A DNA stretch of 64,000 nucleotides from Synechococcus sp. GreenBA-s (GTDB lineage: Bacteria; Cyanobacteriota; Cyanobacteriia; PCC-6307; Cyanobiaceae), in NCBI RefSeq assembly GCF_024345855.1, contig NZ_JAGQBX010000006.1, positions 1 to 64,000 on the forward strand, read 5' to 3'. Shown here piece after piece: positions 62,812 through 64,000 of the stretch (positions are counted from its first letter, which is position 1; every line of letters starts with the position of its first letter). Both the position numbers and the translations under genes were made by a program. The notes under the pieces were generated by a model, which made no database searches, was not told the origin of the DNA, and saw only the letters and a program-made list of their open reading frames with translations.

Positions 62812-63459
62812 TCAGTTCGCGGCCTTGGCGCCCACCCGCTTGGCGGGGAGGATGTTCAGCAGGGTGCCCGGCTTGCCGGGAACCGAGCCCTTCACCACCA
62901 GCAGATTGCGCTCGGTGTCCACCTTCAGGATCACCAGCCCGCGGGTGGTGATCTGCTTACCGCCGTAGCGGCCCGCCATGCGCTTGCCGGGGTAGACGCG
63001 GCCGGGGGTGGTGCCGGCGCCGATCGAGCCGGGCTCGCGGTGGTTCTTCGAACCGTGGGTCATGGGGCCGCGGCTGAAGCCGTGGCGCTTCTGCAGGCCG
63101 GAGAAACCGCGACCGATGGTGTCGCCGCTCACATCGACTTTCTGGCCCGCCTCAAAGGTGGCCACGGTGACATCGCTGCCGAGTTCCAGACCGTCGACGC
63201 TGTCGACGCGGTACTCCTTCAGGTGACGCAGGGGCTCGCTACCGGACTTGGCCAGGTGACCCTTGGCCGGCTTGTTGACGAGCTTCTCGCGAATGTCACC
63301 GAAGCCCAGCTGGACGGCGGTGTAGCCGTCGGTGCTGTCGGTTTTGAGTTGGGTGATGCGGCAGGGACCCGCCTCGATCACGGTGACCGGGATGGATCTG
63401 CCTTCGTCGTCGAAGAACTGGGACATACCCAGTTTCTTCCCAAGAATGCCGATGGACAT
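62812..63459 (-). CDS. rplC: 50S ribosomal protein L3
   Basis: A 215-residue uL3: [20 protein letters not shown] and the signature [20 protein letters not shown]. First gene of the ribosomal run here. rpsJ (S10), which precedes it in E. coli, is absent, as is normal for cyanobacteria where it lies with tuf. Confidence 0.98.
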   Translation of the reverse strand: MSIGILGKKLGMSQFFDDEGRSIPVTVIEAGPCRITQLKTDSTDGYTAVQLGFGDIREKLVNKPAKGHLAKSGSEPLRHLKEYRVDSVDGLELGSDVTVATFEAGQKVDVSGDTIGRGFSGLQKRHGFSRGPMTHGSKNHREPGSIGAGTTPGRVYPGKRMAGRYGGKQITTRGLVILKVDTERNLLVVKGSVPGKPGTLLNILPAKRVGAKAAN

Positions 63460-63967
63460 AGGAAGGGGAACAACGCCAGCAGGACCACCACTGCCCTCTG
63501 CAACTGCAGTCAGCAATGGTGTGGGCTGAATTCGGCGCTCACGGGCTGACCCGGCGGGGCGTGGCGCTCAGGCGAGCGCGGCGGCAGAGACCGGGGGAGC
63601 TAGCGGCATCGCAGACAGCAGGCTGGGACTTGCTCGACCGGACCAGGCAATCCCCGAGGGGACCGGATTGATCTGCAGGGGAGGAAGCGCCGAAGCGGAT
63701 CTCCCGAGGTCAGTCCTGGCGCGTGGAGCAGTTTCCCGGCGGTGACTCCTGAGCCGATCCCGAAGGAGGACTGGGGAGGCCGCACTGGCCGGGGAAGGTC
63801 GCCACCACTGGCGACCTGGTGCAGTGCGCTGGAGGCCCGGCTAGCGGACGGGCACAGTTGCAGTTGCACAAGCGACGATGGTACCGCATCGGCCCACGGC
63901 CCTCCCCTGGGCCGAACCAAAGACCGGGGCCCAGCTGCCAGACTGGCGGAAGCGCTCTGCTGCCCGC
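63460..63967. promoter_or_regulatory. Divergent leader region between rplC and ndhN
   Basis: 508 bases without a credible gene; a 106-codon open frame on the minus strand (63600-63920) is Pro/Ser/Arg filler. A perfect 8-bp hairpin, AGGTCGCC/GGCGACCT with a 6-base loop (63796-63817), would lie in the rplC leader if transcription starts upstream of it. A TACCAT sequence on the minus strand (63882-63887) is a possible -10 box, giving a leader of over 400 bases. Confidence 0.4.
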
Positions 63968-64000
63968 ATGCCCCTGCTGCTCACCGGTCGCGGATTCCGC
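63968..64000 (+). CDS. ndhN: NAD(P)H-quinone oxidoreductase subunit N (5' end only)
   Basis: Only 11 codons are inside the window: MPLLLTGRGFR. These match the start of NdhN of picocyanobacteria (MPLLLTGKxFR), a membrane-facing subunit specific to cyanobacterial and plastid NDH-1. The position, divergent from rplC, also fits the gene order known from marine Synechococcus and Prochlorococcus. Confidence 0.75.
   Translation, partial: MPLLLTGRGFR

Noticed and set aside
63600-63920. 106-codon minus-strand frame before rplC
   Set aside because: Pro/Ser/Arg-rich, no ribosome binding site, no recognisable sequence; treated as non-coding leader.
1-64000. Prophage, integrase, transposase or insertion sequence
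   Set aside because: No such gene, terminal inverted repeat or attachment duplication next to the two tRNAs was found; gene gain in the accessory parts is inferred from gene order only.

Overview
The window is high-GC DNA, dense with genes, from a picocyanobacterium of the Synechococcus/Cyanobium type. Photosynthesis genes show this: petB-petD (cytochrome b6f), psaI-psaL (photosystem I) and the start of ndhN (NDH-1). So do the cyanobacterial minCDE system, a cyAbrB regulator, and a ribosomal cluster arranged as rplC...rpsE-rplO-secY-adk-rpmJ-rpsM-rpsK-rpoA-rplQ-truA-rplM-rpsI-rpmE-prfA. Assignment to a species is not possible from the sequence alone.

Layout. 0-10 kb: a GH100 invertase, petD-petB (minus strand), a C-terminal processing protease, an HD phosphohydrolase and minC. 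Next comes an opposite-strand block of two chromate-transporter halves and a phospholipase D-like enzyme that separates minC from minD-minE. 10-16 kb: tRNA-Thr, a PilZ protein, a TauE/SafE exporter and cysteine synthase (overlapping), an unknown secreted protein and a GAF/HD-GYP protein. 15.5-18.7 kb: a tightly coupled run of membrane proteins ending in a BASS-family symporter and a HAD phosphatase. 18.7-23.5 kb: AraC regulator, sulfatase, formylglycine-generating enzyme, second AraC regulator. 23.5-33.4 kb: cell-envelope and accessory genes (a beta-barrel protein, a pentapeptide-repeat protein, a Gly/Asn/Arg-rich repeat protein, MscS, a second PilZ protein, cyAbrB, a CDF metal exporter). 33.5-40 kb: two large paralogous PAS-GAF-PAS-GGDEF-EAL proteins in tandem and a third PilZ protein. 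40-47.5 kb: psaL/psaI, a glycosyltransferase, an NlpC/P60 hydrolase, a class A beta-lactamase-like hydrolase, tRNA-Ser, alanine racemase, an HNH nuclease and prfA. 47.5-63.5 kb: the ribosomal supercluster, all on the minus strand, with ndhN divergent at the right edge.

How the parts fit. Two accessory themes stand out. The first is organosulfur handling. The sulfatase sits beside the enzyme expected to activate it and between two AraC regulators. A BASS symporter/HAD phosphatase pair lies immediately upstream, and a TauE/SafE exporter and cysteine synthase lie about 5 kb further upstream. The second is cyclic-di-GMP signalling: three PilZ receptors with complete RxxxR...D/NxSxxG motifs, two GGDEF-EAL proteins and one HD-GYP protein within 30 kb. 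Perfect hairpins and TANNNT -10-like boxes suggest that the ribosomal cluster is divided into several transcription units (rplC-rplO, secY-adk, rpmJ-rplQ, truA, rplM-prfA).
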